8,493 bases of DNA from Syntrophomonadaceae bacterium (GTDB lineage: Bacteria; Bacillota; Dethiobacteria; DTU022): positions 1-8,493 of the forward strand of contig PXBM01000241.1 in assembly GCA_003566935.1 (NCBI GenBank), written 5' to 3'. Made by a program: the position numbers and the translations under genes. Below are positions 1 to 6,019 of the stretch, piece by piece (the stretch's first letter is position 1; each line of letters starts with the position of its first letter). The notes beneath the pieces were generated by a model. It was given only the letters and a program-made list of their open reading frames with translations, was not told the DNA's origin and ran no database searches.

Positions 1-5
1 GTCCG

Positions 6-425
6 TCAACTGTTACCTTGAATGTCTTCACGCTGCTTAATCCTCCTAATTCTTTCTAATTCCATTCTATTTTCCATTAGCGCTTTTCTTCCGATCATAT
101 GCCATCCGCCTGCAGCACTGCTGGCCCCTGCAGGGTGAACAGCAATAGCAATTCTGCTGCCTTCCTTAATTTCATTATTTAACTGTAGATAGCGGTAAAC
201 AGCAGCAAATATTGCCGCAGTTTTTTGGCTTTCCTCACCTGGTTTAGCTGGTTCTGTCTTACTTGTAACCGGTGATCCTTTTGCAGGAAGGGTGGTTTGT
301 GGACCGCCTTTTTCATGAAAAATCCTGGCGAAAACTAGCAGTAAAACATAAAGGCCGACCAGGGTTACAATCACCACAGAAAAACCGAGAACCATGACCT
401 GGATTGAGAAATCAATATCATGCAT
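6..425 (-). CDS. OadG-like small membrane protein (sodium-pump decarboxylase gamma subunit family)
   Basis: The 139-residue product has one strong membrane helix near the N-terminus (about 10-36, VMVLGFSVVIVTLVGLYVLLLV). A Pro/Lys/Thr-rich linker (about 40-68) follows, then an AIFAAVYRYL segment (71-80), and a C-terminal GWHMIGRKALMENR (107-120). This layout matches the gamma subunit family of sodium-translocating decarboxylases, which anchors the carboxyltransferase to the membrane pump. The GW--GR--LM--R tail is common in clostridial members. The assignment rests on layout and motif, as the sequence is otherwise low in signature residues. The ATG at 423-425 has GGGGGG 12 bases upstream, a long spacing. 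The stop is 5 bases from the left edge, where biotin carrier or carboxyltransferase genes would be expected. Substrate (oxaloacetate, methylmalonyl-CoA or other) is unknown. Confidence 0.7.
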   Translation of the reverse strand: MHDIDFSIQVMVLGFSVVIVTLVGLYVLLLVFARIFHEKGGPQTTLPAKGSPVTSKTEPAKPGEESQKTAAIFAAVYRYLQLNNEIKEGSRIAIAVHPAGASSAAGGWHMIGRKALMENRMELERIRRIKQREDIQGNS

Positions 426-459
426 TTTAGATTATATCCCCCCTGAAAAACACATACTA

Positions 460-510
460 GATTTTATCACTTTCTGCCATAATTGCAAAGCTAGACAGTA
501 CGATAAAATC
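460..510. repeat. Inverted repeat GATTTTATC/GATAAAATC around the oadG-like promoter
   Basis: Perfect 9-base arms at 460-468 and 502-510 are separated by 33 bases. The arm at 460-468 covers the -10 element and the other lies upstream of the -35 element, just after the PHP stop. It could be a pair of half-sites for a regulator, or a chance match in AT-rich DNA. As an RNA hairpin the 33-base loop makes it a poor terminator. Confidence 0.4.
461..488 (-). promoter_or_regulatory. Candidate sigma-A promoter for the oadG-like gene
   Basis: On the minus strand TTGCAA (483-488, four of six consensus bases) is followed by a 16-base spacer and TAAAAT (461-466, five of six). The transcription start would be near 454, about 29 bases before the ATG. 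The 88-base gap after the PHP gene and the change of function support a new transcription unit here. The short spacer and weak -35 make this moderate evidence. Confidence 0.5.
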
Positions 511-513
511 AAT

Positions 514-1332
514 TTATGACCGCCCGATCGCATCTTTCATTGCCTGCAAATATTCATAGCTGATTGCATATTTCTGCTGGTAACCGTGGTTATTAATATT
601 TTGTCCGTGAAAGTCTGAACCTCCGGTAATTAAAAGCTTTTTAGCTTCAGCATATTCCTTATAATAACGGACCAGCCCCTTGCTGTGATCCGGGTGATAA
701 ACTTCTATACCCTGCAATCCATTCGCTGTAAGCTCATCAAGGACTTCTTTGCCTGTATTTCCGGGATGGGCATAAACCGAAACAGCTCCAACCTGGTTCA
801 GTAAATCCAAAACTTCTGCAGCAGACATGCTCTCCCTTGATACAAATGCCGGCTTGCCCCTGTTCAGGTATGTCTTGAAAGCTTCATTTATGGTGTGAAC
901 ATACTTTTTCTTCAAAAGCAGCCTGGCCAGGTGCAGCCTGCCGGGGGCAGCATCTCCTGCTTCCACTAATACTTCTTCCGGCTCTACTTTAAAACCGAGT
1001 TTTTTTAAATTATTTACTATCAGCCCCATGCGCCTGAACCTTTTGCTGCGAATATCTTCCAGGGCAGCGCTCAATTTATTTAACTTTTGCGGGTAATAAC
1101 CCAGCAGGTGAATTTCACGGTTCTTCTCGTAAACGCTTATTTCAACACCCGGGATTAGCTCCAAATCCAGATCAATTGCAGCTTCCTTAGCTTCATTTAA
1201 ACCTTTGACTGTATCGTGATCTGTCAACCCGGCAGCCCTCAAACCTGCAGATGCGGTAATTTCCATCACCTGGCGTGGAGTGAACAGACCGTCTGATGCA
1301 GAACTGTGCAAGTGAAAATCTACTTTTGACAA
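514..1332 (-). CDS. PHP-domain phosphoesterase (RNase AM / nucleoside-bisphosphate phosphatase-like)
   Basis: This 272-residue protein belongs to the polymerase-and-histidinol-phosphatase (PHP) family. Metal-binding motifs occur in order: DFHLHSSASDG (H7, H9, D14), LTDHDT (D38, H39, D40), PGVEIS (E64), IHLLGY (H75), YAHPG (H189) and GSDFHG (D240, H242). The inserted segment GRLHLARLL (131-139) and the following YLNRGKPAFV match the subgroup that includes E. coli RNase AM (TrpH/YciV), a 5'-3' exoribonuclease acting on short RNA and rRNA 5' ends, and nucleoside 3',5'-bisphosphate phosphatases. The exact substrate cannot be read from sequence. The start is TTG at 1330-1332, with GGGGG at 1340-1344 and a 7-base spacer. 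It follows spoVS by 69 bases, which hold only a weak 6-bp hairpin (CGAATA/TATTCG), so co-transcription with spoVS is likely. Confidence 0.9.
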   Translation of the reverse strand: MSKVDFHLHSSASDGLFTPRQVMEITASAGLRAAGLTDHDTVKGLNEAKEAAIDLDLELIPGVEISVYEKNREIHLLGYYPQKLNKLSAALEDIRSKRFRRMGLIVNNLKKLGFKVEPEEVLVEAGDAAPGRLHLARLLLKKKYVHTINEAFKTYLNRGKPAFVSRESMSAAEVLDLLNQVGAVSVYAHPGNTGKEVLDELTANGLQGIEVYHPDHSKGLVRYYKEYAEAKKLLITGGSDFHGQNINNHGYQQKYAISYEYLQAMKDAIGRS

Positions 1333-1401
1333 AAAAATACCCCCTACAACATGTATAAACAGAGGGCGAATAAAGCATATTCGTTGCCAGCTTCAGGTTT
1401 T

Positions 1402-1662
1402 CTAGCGAGGCTCAATGATCAACTTGATTGCCGTTCTTTCCTCACCATCAATCTCAATATCCGTAAAGGCTGGGATACAGATTAAATCAATACCACCTGG
1501 AGCGACAAAACCTCTCGCTATTGCTACTGCTTTAACTGCCTGGTTTAGAGCACCTGCTCCAATTGTCTGGATTTCTGCTCCTCCTCTTTCTCTGAGAACC
1601 CCTGCCAGGGCTCCTGCTACAGAATTTGGGTTGGATTTTGCTGAGACCTTTAATACTTCCAT
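1402..1662 (-). CDS. spoVS: Stage V sporulation protein S
   Basis: SpoVS is a small (86-residue) Alba-like protein, needed in B. subtilis for passage beyond stage V and spore coat assembly; its biochemical activity is not settled. The sequence is almost the same as the Bacillus protein along its whole length: MEVLKVSAKSNPNSVAGAL, RERGGAEIQTIGAGALNQAV, AIARGFVAPGGIDLICIPAF and DGEERTAIKLIIEPR. The ATG at 1660-1662 follows AAAGGAGG by 9 bases. The gene lies 93 bases after ymdB, the same neighbour as in B. subtilis, and a sigma-H-like promoter precedes it. Its presence is the strongest sign that the host is a spore former, although SpoVS homologues also occur in some non-sporulating lineages. 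Confidence 0.98.
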   Translation of the reverse strand: MEVLKVSAKSNPNSVAGALAGVLRERGGAEIQTIGAGALNQAVKAVAIARGFVAPGGIDLICIPAFTDIEIDGEERTAIKLIIEPR

Positions 1663-1674
1663 TATTGCGTGCCT

Positions 1675-1717
1675 CCTTTGCGGATTTTCCTAATATATTC
1701 TCCCTGTTCCGCAAAAG
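1675..1717 (-). repeat. Inverted repeat overlapping the spoVS ribosome binding site and promoter
   Basis: Arms CTTTTGCGGA (1717-1708) and TCCGCAAAGG (1684-1675) can pair over 10 bp with one G-U, around a 23-base loop. The second arm contains the AAAGG part of the spoVS Shine-Dalgarno AAAGGAGG (1679-1672). The first arm lies between the -35 and -10 elements of the candidate sigma-H promoter. A read-through RNA from ymdB would carry both arms and hide the ribosome binding site. An RNA started near 1688 would carry only the second arm. Confidence 0.55.
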
Positions 1718-1723
1718 TCCTGC
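1694..1723 (-). promoter_or_regulatory. Candidate sigma-H promoter for spoVS
   Basis: On the minus strand AGGACTTTT (from 1721) resembles the sigma-H -35 element AGGAWWW, and GAGAATATA (GAAT at 1700-1697) resembles the -10 element. The distance from the A of AGGA to the G of GAAT is 21 bases. From memory, this is the same as in the B. subtilis spoVG sigma-H promoter. Transcription would start near 1688, a few bases before the spoVS ribosome binding site. B. subtilis spoVS is also known as a sigma-H-dependent gene. A TATAAT at about 1730-1735 might serve a second sigma-A promoter, but no -35 element matches it. Confidence 0.6.
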
Positions 1724-1755
1724 CTGAATTATATGAATTTATCTTAACTTTAGAC

Positions 1756-2541
1756 TCACATTACTCTGTAGATTCGCTCAATAGCAACAGCTTTGCCACT
1801 TTCTTCGTCCAATTCAACTATTACAGCATTAAAAACTTTTTTACCATCAGATATTGACAGCTTGTGAGGCATCTGGGTCAGAAACCTTTTTAACGGTCCC
1901 TCTTTATCCACACCAAGGATTGAATCGTACAAACCGGCCATGCCCACATCTGTAATATAGGCAGTTCCTTCCGGCAGAATACGTTCATCGGCAGTTTGGA
2001 CATGACTGTGAGTGCCGAGAACTGCACTGACCCGTCCATCCAGGTACCAGCCCAGGGCCTCTTTTTCAGAAGTTGCCTCTGCGTGAAAATCAACCACAAT
2101 AAGATCGGCTTTATCTTTTAGCTGCTCAATCTCCCTATCAGCAGTACGGAAGGGGCAATCAGCATGACGCATAAAAACCCTGCCGATTAAATTTAGAACT
2201 GCAACCCTGGGACCCCCATTTGCTGGTTCTATAGTTACAGAACCCTCACCCGGGGTAGTATCAGGGGGGTAGTTTGCCGGGCGGATCAAGCATGGTTCAT
2301 GATCTATAAAATTAAGAATGTCTTTTTGATCCCAAGTGTGATTTCCGCCGGTTATAACATCGACACCCATATTGCGCAGCTCTACGTAAACTTGATGAGT
2401 AATCCCGGCTCCACCTGCGGCATTTTCTCCATTGGCAACAGTCAAATCAATCCTTTCTTTACTATAAATATCGGGAAGGCATTTTCTTAGACTGTTCCTG
2501 CCGGTTTTCCCTACTACATCTCCAATAAAAAGCAGGCGCAT
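1756..2541 (-). CDS. ymdB: YmdB-family metallophosphoesterase (TIGR00282), 2',3'-cyclic nucleotide phosphodiesterase
   Basis: The product is a 261-residue calcineurin-like metallophosphoesterase closely matching B. subtilis YmdB, which hydrolyses 2',3'-cAMP-type substrates and affects biofilm and motility gene expression. Dimetal-site residues are visible: D8 in FIGDVVGK, E39-N40 in NGENAAGG, H68 in GGNHTWD, H153 in DFHAEATSEK, and H178 and H180 in GTHSHVQTAD. DVGMAGLYDSILG near 198-210 is another family hallmark. The chosen ATG at 2539-2541 gives MRLLFIGDVV, the usual family start, and GGAG at 2550-2553 is 8 bases upstream. An ATG two codons earlier is too close to that site. The gene follows the rny terminator with little room for its own promoter, so expression probably relies on read-through or on a promoter at the end of rny that I could not identify. 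Confidence 0.95.
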   Translation of the reverse strand: MRLLFIGDVVGKTGRNSLRKCLPDIYSKERIDLTVANGENAAGGAGITHQVYVELRNMGVDVITGGNHTWDQKDILNFIDHEPCLIRPANYPPDTTPGEGSVTIEPANGGPRVAVLNLIGRVFMRHADCPFRTADREIEQLKDKADLIVVDFHAEATSEKEALGWYLDGRVSAVLGTHSHVQTADERILPEGTAYITDVGMAGLYDSILGVDKEGPLKRFLTQMPHKLSISDGKKVFNAVIVELDEESGKAVAIERIYRVM

Positions 2542-2565
2542 CTTCATATCTCCGTTTCTCGTGTC

Positions 2566-2602
2566 TTTAATAATAAGAAAGTGCTCAGTAATGAGCACTT
2601 TC
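2566..2602 (-). terminator. Intrinsic terminator after rny
   Basis: Perfect 11-base arms GAAAGTGCTCA and TGAGCACTTTC surround a 4-base loop (2577-2602). On the minus strand the sequence continues TTATTATTAAAG, a U-rich tail. The hairpin starts 32 bases after the rny stop and ends about 35 bases before the ymdB start. It should stop or greatly reduce transcription from rny into ymdB. It also shows that the longer ymdB reading frame, which begins inside the hairpin at 2598, is not the true start. Confidence 0.8.
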
Positions 2603-2634
2603 CTGTCAGCTATAAAGTATTTATAGAAGTACCA

Positions 2635-4170
2635 TTACTTGGCGTAATCTACAGCCCTGGTTTCACGAATAACAGTAACCTTGATTTGACCGGGATACTC
2701 CAGCTCACCTTCAATTTTCTTGACAATATCCCGTGCTACCTGGATTGACGTATAGTCGTCGATGCGGTCCGGCTTAACCATGATCCTGATTTCCCGACCA
2801 GCATGAATGGCGTACGACTTTTCAACTCCTTCAAATGAGTCTGCAATGTTTTCCAGGTTTTCAAGACGCTTAATATATGCTTCTAAAGTTTCTCGTCTTG
2901 CTCCAGGCCTTACTGCGGATATAGCATCAGCCGACTGGATTAAAACTGCCTCAAGGGTTTGAAAATCAACATCACCATGGTGCGCTTCGATGGCATTGAC
3001 AATGTTTCCTGACTCTTTGTATCTCTTGGCCACTTCAGCTCCAATATGTACGTGAGAACCTTCTGTTTCATGGTCTATGGCTTTACCAATATCATGAAGC
3101 AGGCCTGCCCTTTTGGCAAAATTAACATCCAGCCCCAACTCTGAAGCCATCATGCCTGCCAGGTGAGCTACTTCGATCGAGTGCTGTAGCACATTCTGGC
3201 CATAACTGGTCCTGAATTTTAATTTGCCCAGCAGCACCACCACGTCAGGATGAAGGCCGTGTACTCTTGACTCAAATGTTGCCCTTTCCCCTTCTTCTTT
3301 AATCTGGGCATCAACTTCTTTTCGAGTTTTCTCGACAATTTCTTCAATTCTTGCCGGATGTATCCTTCCGTCACTGACCAGTTTTTCGAGGGCCAGGCGG
3401 GCGATTTCGCGCCTGATCGGGTCAAAACCGGAGATAATCACAGCTTCCGGAGTATCATCAATAATCAAATCTATTCCTGTTAATGTTTCCAGGGCCCTAA
3501 TATTTCGTCCCTCACGGCCAATAATACGTCCCTTCATTTCATCATTGGGCAAATTCACTACTGAAACCGTAGATTCAGAAACATGGTCGGCTGCATAACG
3601 TTGTATAGCAAGAGTCACTATTTCCCGGGCTTTCTTTTCACCCTCCGCCTTGGCCTGGCTTTCCATATCCTTAACCATGGCTATCATGTCATGTTCTATT
3701 TCATTCCTTACTCTTTGCAGAAGCACATCTTTTGCTTCATCAGAGGTCATGCCCGAGATTCTTTCTAATTCAGTGAGCTGTTTTTGTTCCAGCTTTTCAA
3801 GTTCTTCCCTGAATTTATGGCTCTCCTCTTCCTTTAACCTTAATTCTTCTTCTTTATTCTCAACATTATTTAACTTGCGATCAAGACTCTCTTCTTTTTG
3901 ATCAAGCCGCCGCTCCAGGCGCTGCAGCTCGGAACGTCTTTCTTTAATTTCTTTATCCAGGTCGCTCCGCATACGATGGGCTTCTTCTTTGGCCTCAAGC
4001 TGGCTCTCCCTTTTTAGGGAATTTGCTTCCTGGCTGGCATCATCAATTAACTTTTTAGCTGCCGATTCTGCTGAAGATATCTTGGCCTCAGCAGTCATTT
4101 TTCGAATATAATAACCGCTCCCGAGACCTAATGCCAGGGCAGCTATTATCATAAGAATAGTTTCTAACAT
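2635..4170 (-). CDS. rny: Ribonuclease Y, membrane-anchored endoribonuclease
   Basis: RNase Y starts decay of many mRNAs in Firmicutes by endonucleolytic cleavage and works at the membrane with degradosome partners. The 511-residue product has every expected part: an N-terminal membrane helix (about 4-20), a long charged coiled coil (about 25-170), a KH domain with GRIIGREGRNIR at 214-225, and an HD domain with HSIEVAHLAG (His 330) and LLHDIGKA (His 359, Asp 360). It ends in the conserved VIRETRAVDYAK. The ATG at 4168-4170 lies 8 bases after GGAGG. A GTG three codons upstream (4177-4179) overlaps that Shine-Dalgarno site and is rejected. The gene has its own promoter and a structured leader, and a strong hairpin follows its stop. 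RNase Y could act on its own leader, as RNase E does in E. coli, but this is inference. Confidence 0.98.
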   Translation of the reverse strand: MLETILMIIAALALGLGSGYYIRKMTAEAKISSAESAAKKLIDDASQEANSLKRESQLEAKEEAHRMRSDLDKEIKERRSELQRLERRLDQKEESLDRKLNNVENKEEELRLKEEESHKFREELEKLEQKQLTELERISGMTSDEAKDVLLQRVRNEIEHDMIAMVKDMESQAKAEGEKKAREIVTLAIQRYAADHVSESTVSVVNLPNDEMKGRIIGREGRNIRALETLTGIDLIIDDTPEAVIISGFDPIRREIARLALEKLVSDGRIHPARIEEIVEKTRKEVDAQIKEEGERATFESRVHGLHPDVVVLLGKLKFRTSYGQNVLQHSIEVAHLAGMMASELGLDVNFAKRAGLLHDIGKAIDHETEGSHVHIGAEVAKRYKESGNIVNAIEAHHGDVDFQTLEAVLIQSADAISAVRPGARRETLEAYIKRLENLENIADSFEGVEKSYAIHAGREIRIMVKPDRIDDYTSIQVARDIVKKIEGELEYPGQIKVTVIRETRAVDYAK

Positions 4171-4177
4171 GCACTTC

Positions 4178-4184
4178 ACCTCCC
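4178..4184 (-). promoter_or_regulatory. Ribosome binding site deciding the rny start
   Basis: GGGAGGT on the minus strand has its GGAGG core at 4179-4183, exactly 8 bases before the ATG at 4168-4170. The in-frame GTG at 4177-4179 shares bases with this site and cannot use it, so the protein starts MLETILMIIA. Confidence 0.8.
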
Positions 4185-4220
4185 TTTCAATGTCGTTGTT
4201 TCAGATTATTAGTTTCTTAA

Positions 4221-4251
4221 ATAAATAAGCTGTGTCCAGGACACAGCTTAT
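4221..4251 (-). terminator. Intrinsic terminator or attenuator hairpin in the rny leader
   Basis: A perfect palindrome at 4225-4251 has 13-base arms (ATAAGCTGTGTCC) around a single central base at 4238. On the minus strand it is followed by a U-rich stretch (TTATTTATTT, counting the end of the arm). In RNA the central bases would open to form a loop of about 3 to 5 nt. It lies about 55 bases upstream of the rny start and downstream of the rny promoter, so full termination would block rny. That favours conditional attenuation. The T-tract is interrupted by A, so strength is uncertain. The plus strand has no T-tract. Confidence 0.65.
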
Positions 4252-4403
4252 AAGATGAAAGTCTGATAAAGGGTACATTTATCCCTTAATTATTTAGAAA
4301 GATTTTGATATGAACTTTTAATCTATCCTCAGTGCCTTTCGACACTACAGACTTTCTCTCGTCAGTTATGAACTGAACATCTATTAAGTAAATAATACTT
4401 TAC
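4225..4403 (-). ncRNA. Candidate structured leader RNA (riboswitch or attenuator of unknown class) upstream of rny
   Basis: The predicted rny transcript begins with a region rich in complementary segments. GAAAGTCTG (4356-4348) pairs perfectly over 9 bp with CAGACTTTC (4265-4257), closing a domain of about 82 nt. Just inside it, AGTGTC-GAAA-GGCACT (4346-4331) forms a 6-bp hairpin with a GNRA-type GAAA loop. Upstream lies TCAGTT-CAT-AACTGA (4376-4362). Near the 3' side two alternative small hairpins share the segment 4284-4266: AAGGG with CCCTT, or GATAAA with TTTATC. Five nt after the long helix begins a 13-bp terminator-like hairpin. This order of aptamer-like closed domain, then terminator, then gene is typical of transcriptional riboswitches and attenuators. 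I do not recognise a known class; the T-box GGUGG element and GEMM, SAM and cobalamin core motifs are absent. No alternative antiterminator pairing stands out, so the mechanism is open. Confidence 0.5.
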
Positions 4404-4409
4404 ATGTTA

Positions 4410-4438
4410 ATTTTAGCCTTAACAAAATATTATGTCAA
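4410..4438 (-). promoter_or_regulatory. Sigma-A-type promoter for rny
   Basis: On the minus strand a perfect -35 TTGACA (4433-4438) is followed by an exact 17-base spacer and the -10 TAAAAT (4410-4415, five of six consensus bases). The predicted transcription start is near 4403, giving a leader of about 230 nt before rny. This is the best vegetative promoter in the window. It separates rny from the recA-recX block. Confidence 0.8.
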
Positions 4439-4441
4439 GGT

Positions 4442-4468
4442 AAGATTACTCAGAAAGATTGTAATCTT
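4442..4468 (-). repeat. Inverted repeat at the recX 3' end, next to the rny promoter
   Basis: Perfect 8-base arms AAGATTAC (4442-4449) and GTAATCTT (4461-4468) are separated by 11 bases. A competing 7-bp hairpin with a 2-base loop exists at 4454-4469. The repeat spans the recX stop and ends 4 bases from the -35 element of the rny promoter. No U-run follows on the minus strand, so it is a poor terminator; it might be a protein-binding dyad or chance in AT-rich DNA. Confidence 0.4.
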
Positions 4469-4916
4469 TAATTGCTTCGAATATCAGGTTATCCTGGAAA
4501 CCCCGCCTTTTTAAAAAAGCCGCCTGCCTTTTAATCCAGCGCTGATCTATTTCTTCGCTAGGGGGCTCTCTTTTACTGAGGATTTCTCTTATTATTTCAA
4601 GATCTTCTTCCCGATCAAACTTTTCGTCAATCAGTTCATCTGTAATTTGCCGGCTTATCCCTTTCTGCTGCAGTTCATAACGGACCCTTAGCAGACCGTG
4701 ACCGCCAGATTTTCGATAACTAATAAAATTTGCAGCAAATCTGCGATCATCCAGGTACCCATAACCGATCATCTCTTCAACAACTTTATCCTTAATATCT
4801 TCCGGATAACCCTTCCTGTCAAGGTATTCTTTTACTTCACTAACACTGCGATCCCTGTATGTAAGCTGTCGGAGAACACCACTTCGCGCTTTTTTTAACA
4901 AGGCTTCTTGATCCAA
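4446..4916 (-). CDS. recX: RecX, regulator of RecA
   Basis: RecX binds RecA filaments and modulates, usually inhibits, RecA ATPase and strand exchange. The 156-residue product has the all-helical, three-repeat layout of the family. Typical segments are LTYRDRSVSEVKEYLDRKGY (about 18-37), YGYLDDRRFAANFISYR (about 52-68, with the conserved YLDD-RFA core), ELQQKGI near 81-87 and a final repeat with AAFLKRRGF. It follows recA by 26 bases, the standard arrangement for balanced expression. The start is TTG: GGAG at 4927-4930 sits 10 bases upstream, and an in-frame TGA 9 bases before the TTG excludes a longer form. An ATG at the Shine-Dalgarno site is in another frame. The end of the gene carries a small inverted repeat that runs into the rny promoter. 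Confidence 0.93.
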   Translation of the reverse strand: MDQEALLKKARSGVLRQLTYRDRSVSEVKEYLDRKGYPEDIKDKVVEEMIGYGYLDDRRFAANFISYRKSGGHGLLRVRYELQQKGISRQITDELIDEKFDREEDLEIIREILSKREPPSEEIDQRWIKRQAAFLKRRGFQDNLIFEAIKDYNLSE

Positions 4917-4942
4917 ACCAGTTCAGCTCCATTAAATTGCTG

Positions 4943-6004
4943 CTACTTATCTTCCATCTGTTTTTCCTGTTTCTTATCATTGACTTCCTTTTCTCCGGCA
5001 TCAGCAGCAATTTCATTTAATGGCAGTCCGGCAGCTTGCCGCACTTTTTTTTCAATCTCATTACGCATATCCAGGTTCTCGAGTAAATATTCACGGACTT
5101 TTTCTCGGCCCTGCCCCAGTCTTTCTTCACCATATGAATACCAGGCCCCGCTTTTGGTAATAACATTATGCTCCAAACCGAGATCAATCAATGAGCCTTC
5201 AAAAGAAACACCTTTTCCGTAAAGAATATCAAACTCCGCCATTTTAAAAGGCGGCGCTACTTTATTCTTGACTACCTTTACCCTGGTCCTGTTACCAATA
5301 ATTTGATCTGAACCGGCTTTTAAAGATTCAATCCTGCGAACATCCATCCGCACGGAAGAATAAAACTTGAGGGCCCGTCCGCCTGGAGTTACTTCAGGGT
5401 TGCCAAACATTACCCCGACTTTTTCCCTGATCTGGTTGATAAATACTGCGCTTGTTTTAGATTTGCTTATCACTCCCGATAACTTCCGCAGGGCCTGTGA
5501 CATTAACCGTGCCTGAAGACCGACATGCGAATCACCCATCTCTCCTTCAATTTCCGCACGGGGAACCAGGGCAGCTACAGAATCGATTACCAGGATATCA
5601 ATAGCATTACTGCGCACCAGCGCTTCAGCTATCTCAAGGGCCTGCTCCCCGGTATCAGGTTGCGAAACCAGCAGTTCATCAAGGTTAACCCCAAGGTTAG
5701 TGGCATACTGCGGATCAAGGGCATGTTCAGCATCGATAAAAGCTGCAAAGCCGCCTCGTTTTTGCGCTTCAGCTATAATATGCAGCGCAACTGTGGTTTT
5801 ACCTGAGGATTCAGGTCCAAATATTTCTATAACCCTGCCCCTGGGTACACCACCAACACCGAGGGCTACATCAAGCGTCAGGCTGCCTGTCGGTATTGCC
5901 GGCACGTTGACAACCGCATCTTGACCTAACTTCATAACCGAACCCTTGCCAAACTGTTTTTCAATATGGACCAGTGCTGCTTCTAGTGCTTTTTCTTTTT
6001 CCAT
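4943..6004 (-). CDS. recA: RecA recombinase
   Basis: RecA polymerises on single-stranded DNA, carries out ATP-dependent strand exchange and triggers LexA self-cleavage. With the ATG at 6002-6004 the protein has 353 residues. It shows the N-terminal oligomerisation helix (KALEAALVHIEKQFGKGSVM), Walker A GPESSGKT at 63-70, Walker B LVIDS at 138-142, loop 1 EIEGEMGDSHVG at 151-162 and loop 2 around 190-217 (NQIREKVGVMFGNPEVTPGG). The tail after about residue 333 is short and charged, as in other RecA proteins. A TTG two codons upstream (6008-6010) is in frame but lies only 2 bases from the Shine-Dalgarno sequence, so the ATG is preferred. The TAG stop is followed 26 bases later by recX. I found no convincing LexA box in the 75-base gap upstream. 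Confidence 0.98.
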   Translation of the reverse strand: MEKEKALEAALVHIEKQFGKGSVMKLGQDAVVNVPAIPTGSLTLDVALGVGGVPRGRVIEIFGPESSGKTTVALHIIAEAQKRGGFAAFIDAEHALDPQYATNLGVNLDELLVSQPDTGEQALEIAEALVRSNAIDILVIDSVAALVPRAEIEGEMGDSHVGLQARLMSQALRKLSGVISKSKTSAVFINQIREKVGVMFGNPEVTPGGRALKFYSSVRMDVRRIESLKAGSDQIIGNRTRVKVVKNKVAPPFKMAEFDILYGKGVSFEGSLIDLGLEHNVITKSGAWYSYGEERLGQGREKVREYLLENLDMRNEIEKKVRQAAGLPLNEIAADAGEKEVNDKKQEKQMEDK

Positions 6005-6012
6005 TAACAATT

Positions 6013-6019
6013 CCTCCTC
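6013..6019 (-). promoter_or_regulatory. Ribosome binding site deciding the recA start
   Basis: GAGGAGG on the minus strand lies 8 bases before the ATG at 6002-6004. From the alternative in-frame TTG at 6008-6010 the spacing would be only 2 bases, which is too short. RecA therefore most likely starts MEKEKALEAA. Confidence 0.8.

Noticed and set aside
1333..1401. Terminator between spoVS and the PHP gene
   Set aside because: Only a 6-bp AT-rich stem is present, followed by CCCTC and no proper U-tract.
1415..1693. Plus-strand open frame of 92 codons opposite spoVS
   Set aside because: It lies fully over the highly conserved spoVS gene, has no recognisable product and is a typical shadow frame.
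2542..2598. Longer ymdB start at 2598 adding 19 residues
   Set aside because: That start lies inside the rny terminator hairpin, has no ribosome binding site and adds residues absent from the family. The ATG at 2539-2541 fits both signal and family start.
4328..4366. Hammerhead-like words CTGACGA and GAAA in the rny leader
   Set aside because: The segment between them does not form a proper stem II, no partner for stem III follows the GAAA, and the GAAA is better explained as the loop of the AGTGTC/GGCACT hairpin.
4221..4403. T-box, c-di-GMP, SAM or cobalamin riboswitch upstream of rny
   Set aside because: Their core motifs (GGUGG of the T-box antiterminator, the GEMM GCACAGGGCAAACC core, SAM and B12 boxes) are not present, so no known class was assigned.
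4442..4469. Terminator for recA-recX at the recX stop
   Set aside because: The AT-rich hairpins there have no U-run behind them on the minus strand, so it is listed only as an inverted repeat.
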